Below are positions 25,082 to 35,459 of a stretch of DNA of 64,000 nucleotides, one piece after another. How positions within the stretch are numbered: the first letter of the stretch is position 1; every line of letters starts with the position of its first letter. The notes under the pieces are model-generated. The model did not search any database. It saw nothing but the letters and a program-made list of their open reading frames with translations, and was not told the DNA's origin. Source of the stretch: Adiantum capillus-veneris (Eukaryota > Streptophyta > Polypodiopsida > Polypodiales > Pteridaceae); the NCBI GenBank assembly GCA_014529385.2, contig CM043960.1, positions 126,206,043-126,270,042 on the forward strand, given 5' to 3'. A program made the translations under genes and the position numbers.

Positions 25082-25934
25082 ATCTCGAGACACTGCTCTA
25101 GATACCCTAACATTTTGTCACTCTAGAAACCCTGATTAGCTATCTGGTCCCACTTCTCTGGAGATTGCCAAATCTCCTGTGTACCAAACTTTTAGGGTCT
25201 AGTTTATCTTTTAGACTTTGTTTGTTGTTTTAAGTGTGCTGGAGCATAAAAAAAAGAGCCTAGGTACTATAAGAAAACCCCTTGAGGTTACTTGGAGTGT
25301 ATGCAGAGGCTGAAGACTTCTACAAGGAAACTTACTCTTGTATCCAGCTGTTAAAATGCGTCACCTCAGAGCTGCACCTGCTAGAGGACGTAAGGGAAGT
25401 TTTGTAGCTGTGCATGGCCTATGTGAGATAGTTACTTTCATCGGGACACCTGAGCCATGTTTGCTTAGCCATGTACTACTGGCACAGTATGCTTTCAGCC
25501 CGTCAGCCCCAGTCAGGACCAGATTTGGTCCAATGTGGAGGGGGCGCTCAGATTTTGGTCAGTTACTCTTGATATTCCTCCTCTCTCCCACTATGTGGGT
25601 CGTGGACCGTTATGAGGGCAGTTGGATAGTATTAGTCCCTTACCAGATCCATCTTGCACACATGACATGACACAAGCCATAGTCATAGATAAACGAGCGC
25701 AGAGAGCGGACATCACGCTCACCTCCATGTGCATGATAGCTCACAAATGAACCTAGGGTCCTATTTATAGGAACCCTAACCACAGCGCCATGTGCACACT
25801 TGGCTGGACATAGCTCAAGCGGTAGATTTAGTTTGTAAGATACAGCACTAATCTTCTTGATAATCTAGAATGGTCCACAATATCATCTAAGAATCCTTCG
25901 ATACATCTAGTACACCCACATCCCTTTTTGGAGG
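25082..25934. other. Unassigned stretch in the probable lipase intron
   Basis: No exon-like lipase sequence or known repeat is seen. A 110-aa plus ORF at 25338-25670 has no recognisable domain. Confidence 0.4.
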
Positions 25935-26660
25935 TGTCATGTGCACATCTAACCCTATGTGTACGTGGACAAGCTGTTCCTACTTCTAGGGTTTAGGATA
26001 GCTTAGGAAGTGTTCGGGCACCTTTGTGAGCCTGTCCGCTGGCCGTGCATGTCCAAGCACTTAAGAGTAGTTGCATACCCTCTAATTGCACAACAACATG
26101 ACCATTAGCCTCAGTGCCCAATACCTAGCATGAGCATGTTCTGCCATTGCATATGAACCATCACTATAAGTCACTTTATTATTAAATGACTCTTGGAGTT
26201 CCCAAAATCGTGGAGCCTTCTTTATGCTGCTCGACCTAGCATGGGGGAGGTATAAAAGCAAGCCTAGCGTTTGCAGTTTTGGCAAAAGACAGATGAAGGC
26301 ATCAGTGCACAAGTAAAGAAGTGCAACAGAGCCAGCCCTTCCAACGTTTTCTCAACAATCAGCCAGCATTTTTGACCTCAACGTTTTCCCTGGCCTCGCG
26401 AGAACCCGCATCCACCGATTGCAGATCCTCGCCAGTTTCCCCGTCAAGACCTCAGATCAGCCATCACTTTCTTGTCCCAGGCCTCGTGCCGGCACGGCGA
26501 TAGTAGATCAGCCCGACACCGTCACAGTAGCAGATCCAGGACGGTAGTTGTCAGATTTTAGCCTTCAGTTTTCAGCCTCCTCGTCATCCTAGTCGTCGAC
26601 ATAGTCATCATCATAGCATCAAGACCATCGTACCAGACCTTTGTGCAATCTAAAGCAAAT
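25935..26660 (+). repeat. Old truncated LTR of the TGTCACGTGACA family
   Basis: It starts TGTCATGTGCACATCTAACCCTATGTGTACGTGGACAAGC, clearly a diverged form of the family's start. It keeps the GCCGTGCATGTCCAAGCACTTA block, a TATA-like GGTATAAAAGC near 26250, and CAGCGTTTTC-type motifs. It stops near ACCTTTGTGCAATC before the U5 end. No partner was found, so this is an old fragment. Confidence 0.65.
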
Positions 26661-27386
26661 ACTCATATACCTTCATAAGTTCAGAATAGTCTGAACTCAC
26701 GAATTATAAGAGGGAATAAAGCACTCGTAAAACTATAAAAGCAAGGGACACAAGAAAAGAAAAGAAAAACAAAAACAAACAAACAAACTAAATCACTTAG
26801 TTTGCTACGAAACAAAACTAGATAAAACAAAACATTATTAACTTAAAAATGTTTTTAGAAAAGGCATGTGTAAAATAAGTTGACGCAACTTACTTGGCTT
26901 AAAACAAGTACTCAACTTTAAGCAAAAAAGTATAAGACATCTTAAAAACTTAATCCTAGAAATCAAACTTCACACAACAACTTCTAAAGGAACACATTCT
27001 TAAGTCCTTGGGTATACTAAATACGAAATCGAAAAATGAATACTGCTACAAACCTACGAAGAGCTAAGAACCAAACTTGACAATATGTGATCTCAACTTC
27101 GCTGCTTGTCCAAACAGGAAGAATAAGATTATCACCTTTATCATGCATAGCTTGGACAACAGCTATGACATCCCTACTCACGTCGTCAATGTCCAAGAGT
27201 AGGTGCAGGTTTATATAGAGGTCATTCATGCTTTGAACGTACTCTACAAAACCAACGAGCTGAGTTTCTATCACCCTCCGGAGGTGATGGGCATACTCAG
27301 CCATGATAAAGGCTAGCATTTGTCAAGCTATAGTAAAAATACTAGAAGCGCTAAAGATCAAAACAACAACATAAGGTGTTATTAAA
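26661..27386. other. A-rich unassigned stretch
   Basis: Simple A-rich sequence (AAAGAAAAACAAAAACAAACAAAC near 26755-26790) and a 100-aa minus ORF at 27319-27017 with no recognised domain. It lies downstream of the Penelope-like RT and could be its 3' tail. Confidence 0.35.
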
Positions 27387-29149
27387 TCAAACAATAAGTG
27401 GGCTTTTTAGCTGTCCACTTCTATTGAATTTACTACTGATTATCTTGAACATTCCAAAGGAAGAAACATCAAAAATATACTTACTACGATGCAAAAATGA
27501 ACGAACCTTTTTCATGATTCTTTTGAATGAGTATCCTTTTTCAACTAGTAAAGAAATAAGATGGCAAGATTGAACAACAAAAGCAGATTTACTAGAACAA
27601 AGACGAGAAAATCTAAATAGTTGAGAGCAAATGACACCGTACTTAGCTAAAAGAGACATGTTCGAAGAAATGTGAGGCATACGGATGATATTTAGATTGA
27701 CATATTCTGGTTCAAGACGCTTATCATAGATATCTACTTCTAATCCCAAGGGGGTCTGAAAAATCTTAAGGTCTAAAAAGGCACAACAATCACTATTTGT
27801 GGTACATTTAAGTTCACAAAACTCCTTGGGATAAATTCCTCCGCCTACTACGGATCTCGAATTCAAGTACATAAAATCTTGAAAAGAAGGAACGTCAAGG
27901 ACAAAAAGATCATCTACAAAACGTCTTACATTGCATAACTTGTGCAAAAATATTGGGTAAGTGTTAGCAAGGACAAGACGCTCCATAAAATCAAACTCGT
28001 AAGTAAAAAGATAGAAATTAGCAAGAAAAAAAGCACAATTGGTGCCCATAGAGATACCAATTGTTTGCTTGAAAAGAGAGTCGTCGATGGTTATATATAG
28101 ATTGTCCAAAAGAAAATCTAACCAAGATATGATGTCAATGTCATCTACAATCCTGGTGAATCTCCTTCTTCCTTTGTCTACATCTACATTCTTACTTTTC
28201 AGCCATAAATAGTCAAAGTTCAAGGCTGACTTTTCTACTACCAATGCCTTGTACCTATCCTTCTCAAGCTTGTACGCAAAAACCTTTGAAATAAGAGACT
28301 TGACTCTAAATTTAAGGTCCTCCAAATTTAGCTTCGTGTATGGCGTTGTAAAGTCAAAAGTTTGGAGACATAAAGGAGAAGATTTCTCCTTAAAGCTTCT
28401 TAAAGAGTTCAAAAACTTTAAAACAGGAATCACACCTACTGAATCATTTAAAATCCAACTTGAATCGGTAGGTACGTCTGCTTCCTTTAGCATATTTTTC
28501 CACAATTCATTTACGCTAGGTAAAATGGCTTTGAAACAATAACTAAGCCATTTGGAAACCTCGGTCAAAGAGGTGTTACAAGAAGCAACAATAAATCTAG
28601 GCTTTATAGGGTTCTTGTGGAACTTCCAAATGGTATATAAAAAAGGTAATTTAAGCTGGCACTTAAAACCAAAAGACTTACAAAAATCTTGATGTTTCAA
28701 GATAACCTCTTGCATTGAAAGATCACAATCATTGTAAGTCTCAGAGTTTACTTCACCTAACAAGCATTTTAAATAGAACTTTTTGCACGTAACAACAAAG
28801 TTATTAGAGCACTTATCTACGTAAGAGATTACAAAATCACGATGAAATTTCCTAAGAGCATCACGATCAGAAGAAGATAAGCTATTCCTTCCTGAAGAAA
28901 CGCTCCGAGAGCAAGATGCTAATTCAAAGAAGCTTTCTTGAGGACTACAGACTTCCAATGGGTAAAAATACCTTGAACTCCTAAAGACTCCTCAAACTTT
29001 ACTACGAAACTAGAAATTCCTTTTTCTATGGCTTTGAGAAGGCAAGAGTCATTTGAGGAAGGGAGCCTATATTTAGTACCTCTTGAGAAAAGGTCTTTCA
29101 AGGAATCCGAAGAAAGGATAGAACAATCGACAGTAACTACATGACCCAA
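27387..29149 (-). pseudogene. Penelope-like retroelement reverse transcriptase
   Basis: A 523-aa minus ORF (28958-27387), preceded by an overlapping frame (29149-28919), forms one protein with a single frame break near 28940. RT motifs in order: fingers block FLYTIWKFHKNPIKPRFIV; motif A TFDFTTPYTKLNLEDLK (D-F-(S/T)-x-x-Y-T-x-(I/L) type); motif B GISMGTNCAFFLANFYLF; motif C VRRFVDDLFVLDV with the catalytic Asp pair. SMGTNCA with DFxTxYTxL is characteristic of telomerase-related Penelope-like RTs rather than LTR or LINE enzymes (family knowledge). They copy element RNA by target-primed synthesis. No GIY-YIG endonuclease is seen. The 5' side is cut near 29170 by gag sequence. Confidence in RT is high, in Penelope class moderate. 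Confidence 0.65.
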
Positions 29150-29202
29150 AGCACCATTTCCGCAATAGAGGGGGGGGCCCTTGGAGGGGGGTTTGGGACC
29201 CC

Positions 29203-30478
29203 ATCTGGTCTCCCTCTCTCTCTCTCTCTAGCACTCTCATTCATAGTTTGCATTCCACTCTCGTGCTTTGGTCATTGCACATTCTCTCATTAAGTCAAGG
29301 AAGGCTCTCCCTTACCGTCAGTAAAAGGAACCTTGAGCACCCACTGATCACTCATCCTGAGTCATACACCATCATTCACTAGTTTCTACACGAGGAGGAT
29401 TGTTCCCCGATTCTCCCCCATCCCCATCTACGCCACGGATTGAACCAAATCCTATGGAGGCTTTGGTTAAGTCGATGATGGAGATGATGCTACAACAAGA
29501 GGTGCAACGCGCCGCCATGGAAGAAAGAAGGGCAGCCATGGAGCATGAGCACGAGCAAGCGCGCTTGGCGGCCGAAGAACGAAGGGCAACTATGGAGCTC
29601 GAGGTGAGCAAGCACGCGAGGCTCAAAGCTTAGCGGGCAAAGAGAAGCGAGCGGCTATGGAGTTAGAGCGAGAGGCGCAGAGCGACCAACGTATGTAAGA
29701 GTTGGTCCTACAAGTACTCTCCTCCAAGTCCGAGCCACTCAAGGAGGTTGGCGATTTATCAGGTAGCACAGGTAGAGATGCAGATTCCAACAACCCAATC
29801 ACTGAGAAGTTGACGTTTAGCAAGTATGATCGTAAGATAGATGCTTCTTTGATTCATTCTTGGTTGCATCAATTTGATGCTTACTTTGCAACTGTCAAGA
29901 AAACAAGTAACAGTAAAGTTTTGACTGTTGCCATGTACCTAGCGGGTGATGCCGTTAATTGATATCAAGCTTGGCAAGAGTCACAGATGCTAAGCATCTT
30001 GAGCATGCCGAGGAAGGCGTACCCCTCTCTTTCAGTTGGGTCGAGTTGGGTCGACTTCCAAGACAAGCTTAAGGCTCGCTTCGTGCCACCTCAGTACCTT
30101 GATCGGTTAAAAGAAGATTGGTGTGGCATTAAGCAAAATGGATCCCCTGTTATGTCTTTTTCTAACCATATTTTGCAGATTGGCGTTCAATTGTGTAAGT
30201 CAGATGAGGATCGCAAGGAGGCTTTCCTCTTTGGGTTAGACGAGTACATCAACTTCAATGTGCAAGTTTTCAGCCCTAAGGACTATAATGACGCCGTCAA
30301 AATCGCCTTAGTACTAGAAATGAAGCACAACAAAGGCAAGCCGAAGGAGAACAAGTCGAGTACTTCGCGAGACCAACCAAATGGTAAGCACGGCAAGACC
30401 ATTGGTAAGAACGACGGTCTCACAAACAGGGTGACGTGGCATATTCAAACCGAACACACACACACACACACACACACA
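29203..30478 (+). pseudogene. LTR end fused to gag of the TGTCACGTGACA family (deleted element)
   Basis: 29203-29372 matches the 3' part of the family LTR (CACTCTCTCATTAAG... GGAACCTTGAGCAC) and passes straight into gag near CCATCTACGCC. Gag frames at about 29440-29633, 29702-29962 and 29987-30493 contain a Glu/Arg/Ala-rich coil, then LIHSWLHQFDAYFATVKKTS, KVLTVAMYLAGDAVN and KARFVPPQYLDRLKEDW, a Retrotrans_gag domain. A TGA replaces the Trp codon seen in the 47194 copy (AINWYHAW here VN-stop-YQAW). It ends in an (AC)n run at about 30455-30478, where the next element inserted. It has no primer site of its own. Confidence 0.75.
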
Positions 30479-30483
30479 TTCTC

Positions 30484-31666
30484 TGTCACGTGACACATCC
30501 AACCCTATGTGTCCGTGGACAAGCTACATCACGACAAGGGTTCCGTCAGTCCAATCAGTCTAGATTAGCAAGTGTTCTAGCACTTTTGTGAGTCTGTTCA
30601 CAGACCGTGCATGCCTAGGCACTTAGTGTAGATGCATATCCTCTGGTTGCACATAGCATGATCATAAGCATTCCCATCAGAATCCTTCAGGGGGATTTTC
30701 CAGTGCATTTAACCTATTTTCCCTATTTTTGACATTTTTCACTTATTAATTTAAGTGACTTTTGTTGGAAAGTAGGTAGGGCAAATTGAGTAAGTTTGTA
30801 TAAAAGCAAACCTAGGCTAGCACTATCTGGCAGAAGAGCAAGGAGAACATAGGCCACAGGCAGCAAGTTCCCTCTCTCTCTCTCAGCAAGATCCCCTTGG
30901 TGGCGTTTTCCCTCCAAGCAAGAATCACAGCCCTAGCGTTTTTCATCAACAAGCAGCATCACCAGAAGACTTCAGCACTTCGCGTTTTCAGCAGGCATCA
31001 GCATCGCCATAGCCTCCCAAGCCTTGGCGTTTTCATCAAGACTTCCTCGCCATACAATCTCAGCCCTGGCGTTTCCAAGATCCCCAAATCGCCCCCCTTT
31101 GCATAGCGTTTTCAGCAGATAAAGCATCAGCAGAATTTCAACCTTTAACAAGCCTAAGAACCAGCAGATTTCAGCCAGTAGAAAGCCGCCTACATCAGCG
31201 TTTTTGGTTCCCGCAATTTCAACCATTAGCGTTTTTGGTTCAGCAGCAGATTTGCATCAAATTTCAGCCAATAGCATTTTTGGACAGCAGGACAAGAGCA
31301 TCAGTTTTCGGCCCTTAGATCGGTCTCGTCAGCCCCGTCGTCGACATCGGTCTAGCCTAGACTTGCATCAATCACATGCATCCACTTTGCCAATTTGTGC
31401 AATCAATAGTAGACCACTCTCGCCAACGAGAGTGGGGCCTTCCGAGGAGGGTTTTACAACGTCTCTAGTGTTGTATTCTCTTCTCTCTCTATCTCTCAGT
31501 CTCATACACTTTCACGCACAGTGTCCATTCACTTTGTTTGTGTCCATTGCACTCTCTCATTAAGAACGGAAGGCTCTCCCTTCCATAAGAACAAAAGGAA
31601 CCTTGAGCACCGTTCAAAGCACTCATCTTGAGCAATGTTCAAACATTCATTCCCTTGCACCTTACA
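30484..31666 (+). repeat. 5' LTR (1183 bp)
   Basis: It starts with the perfect palindrome TGTCACGTGACA and ends CACCTTACA, two bases before the primer site. The TATA box is TATAAAAGC at about 30799. Downstream are about ten CTAGCGTTTT-like motifs, then a GAGAGTGGGGCCTTC block shared by all family LTRs. Confidence 0.9.
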
Positions 31667-31667
31667 T

Positions 31668-31679
31668 TGGTATCAGAGC
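31668..31679 (+). other. Primer binding site, initiator tRNA-Met type
   Basis: TGGTATCAGAGC, the usual plant PBS complementary to the 3' end of initiator tRNA-Met, lies one base after the LTR. Confidence 0.9.
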
Positions 31680-32023
31680 TTTGGCAGTGTTCTGTATCAT
31701 TCAAGGAAAGAACCACAAGAACCATAGAAATTTTTTTTTGCTTGTTGAGGTCGCACGTAACCCAAGTCCTCTTCAGCATGTCGATTCCAAATCGTGTTTT
31801 TGAAGAGTGACAGGAATCCAATAAAGAAGGGCTTGTCCAACCTCCCCTTGTGCCTCTTTTCACTCATTGAGAGCGGACCGTGCACTTAGCGGCCGGCCAA
31901 TCGACATGAGGTGGAAAAACGCGACCTTGGTGTAAGCGCAAGGCCGCCAAGGGGTGCGCCTGCAGAAAAGAGCAAAACTCGGGTGAAGAGAAGATCCTTC
32001 TCTAACACAGATTGCAAGCGAAA

Positions 32024-32165
32024 GAAGAACCGCAAGAACCGCAAGAACTCAAGAACCTCAAGCACCGCAAGAACCTCAAGCACCGCAAGAACCCAAGACC
32101 CACAAGAATCCAAGTTCCTCGTGAACTTAAGAACCCAAGACCACAAGAACCCAAAAGAACCCACG
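32024..32165 (+). repeat. CAAGAACC-type minisatellite in the leader
   Basis: Units such as CGCAAGAACCTCAAGCAC recur just before the gag start. Equivalent arrays lie at about 37018-37130 and 47118-47180 in the two other elements, with different copy numbers. Confidence 0.8.
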
Positions 32166-32175
32166 ACTTCAGCGG

Positions 32176-32958
32176 ATGGTCATCACTCGAAGCGGAATGG
32201 ATACTTCGCTTGGAGGTAACGAGCATGAGAGAGGCGAAGAAGAATTTTCCCCACCAGAAGGTTTTTCCGACCCTCCCCCTTCCCCATCTACGCCAAGGAT
32301 TGCACTAACTCCTATGGAGGAGTTGGAGCAAATGTTTATGAACAGGAAGTTAGGACGCGAAGCAAGAAAAGCAGAAAGAACGGCAGAATTTGATCGTGAA
32401 TGCAAAGAAAGAAAAGCAGAAATGGATCGCAGACACGCAGAAAGAAAGCTGAAAGAGAAGCAGAAAGAAAGAAAGACAGCCATAGAGCGTGAGCATGAAC
32501 AAGCGCGACACATGCAAGAGTTGTTGCGACTCTTTTCTCAAGTGCAGGCACAGATGCAAGAGATTCGGGGAAAGGAGACTCTCTCGGTCTCGTCTTCTCC
32601 AAAGCATGATAAACAGGAATTGCATGATTATGATAAGCATGATGATCTGAATGATAATGATGAGCATGATGATTTGGATGACACTGACAAGCATGATGAT
32701 TTGCATGATCATGATGTGATTTCGCACAAGCATGATGAGTTGCATGAAGATGATGTGATTGTTCACAAGGATGATGTGTTAGTTGATACTTTCTCTAGTG
32801 AAGCTAACCTCATTGCAGATTCGATCAATCACGAAGAACCGATCTTGGCTCTCGAGCCTAGGTCCAAGGAACCCCCTCAGGAAGAACTGATCTTGGCTCT
32901 CGAGCCTAGGTCCAAAAAACCTTTACAGGAAGTACAATGTGTTCAAATGATTAGTTAG
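32176..32958 (+). CDS. Gag N-terminus fused in frame to acidic His/Asp-rich region (260 aa)
   Basis: The ORF starts MVITRSGMDTS, the same start as the other family gags (MVVTRSGMDTS, MVITRSGMDTL). It continues into a long Lys/Arg/Glu coiled-coil-like segment (residues about 45-130), then jumps to the acidic region (KHDDLNDNDEHDDLDDTDKH...; residues about 145-215) that in the 44931 element lies after the protease. The gag core, zinc knuckle and protease are removed without breaking the frame. The acidic part has no family I recognise. A TAG at 32956-32958 ends the ORF where the 44931 copy reads on into FECFIREGFLYFS. It may be translated, but function is unknown. Confidence 0.55.
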   Translation: MVITRSGMDTSLGGNEHERGEEEFSPPEGFSDPPPSPSTPRIALTPMEELEQMFMNRKLGREARKAERTAEFDRECKERKAEMDRRHAERKLKEKQKERKTAIEREHEQARHMQELLRLFSQVQAQMQEIRGKETLSVSSSPKHDKQELHDYDKHDDLNDNDEHDDLDDTDKHDDLHDHDVISHKHDELHEDDVIVHKDDVLVDTFSSEANLIADSINHEEPILALEPRSKEPPQEELILALEPRSKKPLQEVQCVQMIS

Positions 32959-33552
32959 CACGCATTATTCGAATGTTTCATTCGTGATCGTTTCCTGTAT
33001 TTTAGTCCGCGGCTTTATGTGATCCCTTTTCCTAGGCATGACATATTGTACGTTGAGCACGTTTCACTCATGAATGAGCACGGATGTATGCAGATTTTTC
33101 ATGAAAAACTGAAATGTATGCATTCAAGGACGTCACATTCCATGTCTCTTCTTTGGCATGACATATTTGTAGAAAGAGCACATGAAAGTATGAGCACCAG
33201 GCATGGGCATTTCCGTTGTAAATTGCCACAGTTGATTACTTTAGATCAGAAGAGAAAGATTCGATCTCATTGTTTGCATGTTTGTGGTGAACGGTTTGCA
33301 CTCTGTCTCTTTGTTCATCTACATTGCATGCACAGTCTATTAGGACAACATGATTTTTTCCAATCACTTTACATAGAATAGGTATGTTCATGGTTTTGTG
33401 TTGGAAATGGTTTTAGGAATTTTCAGCCATGGAGATTCTTGAAGAAAAAGGAATCATGACACTCGACAAAGTTGAAGCATTGAAGGAGCCACACAAGACT
33501 TTGTGTCGCTTTCGGCGCGGCCCAAAGAAGCAAGCGTTGCAGACCTTTATAA
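32959..33552 (+). pseudogene. Conserved C-terminal region of the gag-type element (unrecognised)
   Basis: After the stop at 32956 the frame continues with HALFECFIRDRFLYFS and VIPFPRHDILYVEHVSLM. A further ORF (33019-33381) is paralogous to 49500-50187 and 39721-40279. The text FRRGPKKQALQTF near 33510 is shared by all three. No known domain is recognised. It is broken here by stops and frame changes. Confidence 0.5.
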
Positions 33553-33834
33553 AGTTCAAACATTCATTCCACTGCACCTTACATTCTCGCCCAACTAGAG
33601 TGGGGCCTTCAGAGGAGGGTTTTACAACGTCTCTGGTGTCGTATTCTCTTCTTTCTCTATCTCTCACTCTCATACACTTTCACGCAAAGTGTCCAGTCAC
33701 TTTGTTTGTCTTCATTGCACTCTCTCATTAAGAACGGAAGGCTCTCCCTTCCATAAGAACAAACGGAACCTTGAGCACAGTTTGGAGCACTCATCTTTAG
33801 CAAAGTTCAAACATTCATTCCGCTGCACCTTACA

Positions 33835-34425
33835 TTCTCTCTTGCAGTGACGGAAGCCCCCGGAAATCACGTTGAAGGCTGACGTGGCAACAACATACGA
33901 AAAGCACTGCACGGAAGTTTGTGTTTAGCTCTAGGAAAAGTTTAGCGTTGGGAAAAGCTTACGCTGAGAAAAAAACTTACGCAAACTTTGAAAGATGCTT
34001 TATTGAACGCAAGAGATAGAGAGAGTTAGAGAGCTTTAATTTATTAAAAGCTTGTTGCTTTATTGTCAAAGAATGGCTTGAGAGATAAAAAAAGATGGAA
34101 TCTGCTTTATTTTACTAAGCTTTTGAGTTTACCAGCTTTTGGGCTCTGCTTTTAGCATCCCTAAATATGTGAGCAGGCCTCTCACAACTCAGAGCATCTG
34201 GACGCAGAGTCTGAGTGTGAGCGCCTGCCCGCACTCTTGTACTTTCAACTCAAATTAATACAAAAAGAAATACCGAAAGGGGGCCAGTCTTTGGGGCCAA
34301 TATCTCTAGGCACGGAACTCCGTTGGGCCAGTGTCGAATCAATTGTGAACTGTGTACTGTTTTAAAGTGGTTATTTTGTACTGTCGCAGTAGATTCTCGA
34401 CTTGGAGTGTCCAAGTCTGTTTTAC
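33835..34425 (+). repeat. Chromovirus-type LTR (old copy)
   Basis: It contains the block AAATACCGAAAGGGGGCCAGTCTTTGGGGCC (about 34271-34302), shared with LTRs at 44320, 57630 and, reversed, 35343 and 56240. It ends CTTGGAGTGTCCAAGTCTGTTTTACA at 34425. Its left border was replaced by the adjacent element's insertion target (TTCTC). Confidence 0.6.
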
Positions 34426-35195
34426 AGAAGGTAATTCTTCTCTCAATCTTCTTCTACACCTAGAGCACAGAAGTCTCACAATGATGATAAAGACAAGTCT
34501 GAAACTAAACTCAAACTTAAACAGCAATCTCGACATCATTCGAGCTCAAAAAGTCGACTGACTTTCCATCCTGAAACCTGCACTAAAAATTAGGGTTAGG
34601 TTCCTTCCATAAGGTCGTAGCCCGCCACAGCATGGTCCATCAGCGCTTGGACAGACAGTGTTTCCTCTGGCGGCGATGGTAGTCTCAAGACATAGCAATC
34701 ACACTCGACCTCCAAGGTTATCAGCTCGAGAGGAGACACCTACTGAGAAATGTCAAGAAATTTCAAATTATAATATGCTAGAGTTTCCATGGCAAGCATT
34801 TCAAGATACCCCACTCTGCCAGAAGTTGCACTCCGAAGGAAGATGTCAGAAACCATATAACTCCAGGCAAAAATTTCTTCAAAGCTTGCCAAGTCCTTGG
34901 AGTGTGCGGCTTGGTAGCTATAGACTTCCACCATTGCATGGCAGTGCCTCAGAGAAAAATAGCAACTCGAAACAAATCTTGGATCCTTCTCTTGCAAGTG
35001 ATCTTTATGGCTTATGCCTTGTAAGACATGAGCGGTGAAGACGGGGAGTACCCGATGCGCAATGATGAAGTAAGGGTGGGAGTGGCTAATAAGTCCGGGG
35101 TCGGGACCCGAAGATACTTCAAATAAAGTTCCAGTAGCCTCTGGTTTGCTCTGTTTACTCGTTTATAGGTATGCTTTCAGAAAAGCACACGCTTG
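34426..35195 (-). pseudogene. Chromovirus gag fragment, copy 1
   Basis: A minus frame reads GTAMQWWKSIATKPHTPRTWQALKKFL near 34950-34860, the Retrotrans_gag core (...A..WW..l......TW..f...F). It is close to the gag of the 58550 element. A degraded primer site (reverse of GCTCTAATATCA) lies at about 35199-35210. The same fragment recurs at about 55486-56090. Stops break it. Confidence 0.65.
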
Positions 35196-35459
35196 ATGCT
35201 CTAATATCAGACGAGCACCACCTGCCAATGTAAAAGAACAGACTGAACAGACTTTTAGCACTTCAATAACAACTGAACTGATAGAGAGAGAGCACACGCG
35301 ACACGAAGTGGCAGAATTCAACCCCAGAGAGTATTGGCCCCAAACCTTGGCACCCCTTTCGGTATTTCTTTATATTACTTGAACTCAATACAATGCCGAT
35401 ACTCCATCCTATGCACCTCTCACGGAGCATGCCAGAGAATGAGCCCTTTGCACTTATTT
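35196..35459 (-). repeat. Chromovirus LTR, left part, interrupted by the 35460 element
   Basis: The plus strand shows the reverse of the conserved LTR block (GGCCCCAAACCTTGGCACCCCTTTCGGTATTTC). The LTR continues after the inserted element at 41498-41942, ending TTTGTGACA, so the two pieces form one minus-strand 5' LTR of about 700 bp. Confidence 0.65.

Larger units (their letters stand above)
30484..33834 (+). mobile_element. Non-autonomous gag-type LTR element, deleted copy, TSD TTCTC
   Basis: The 5' LTR is 30484-31666, the primer site 31668-31679, the leader to 32175, then a fused ORF, a conserved non-coding-looking tail and a rearranged 3' LTR end at 33834. TTCTC at 30479-30483 and 33835-33839 is a perfect 5-bp target duplication. 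The 3' LTR lacks U3. The interior runs at AAGTTCAA (about 33553) into LTR-end sequence ending TTACA, then a second LTR piece (about 33585-33834). Gag core, protease and pol are absent, so any mobility would depend on proteins in trans. Confidence 0.85.

Noticed and set aside
25338-25670. 110-aa ORF as a missing lipase exon
   Set aside because: It is on the opposite strand to the lipase, has no resemblance to lipase N-termini and no splice-site support.
33019-33381. Possible independent small gene (120 aa)
   Set aside because: It aligns with the C-terminal region of the related elements at 39721 and 49570, so it is part of the retroelement.
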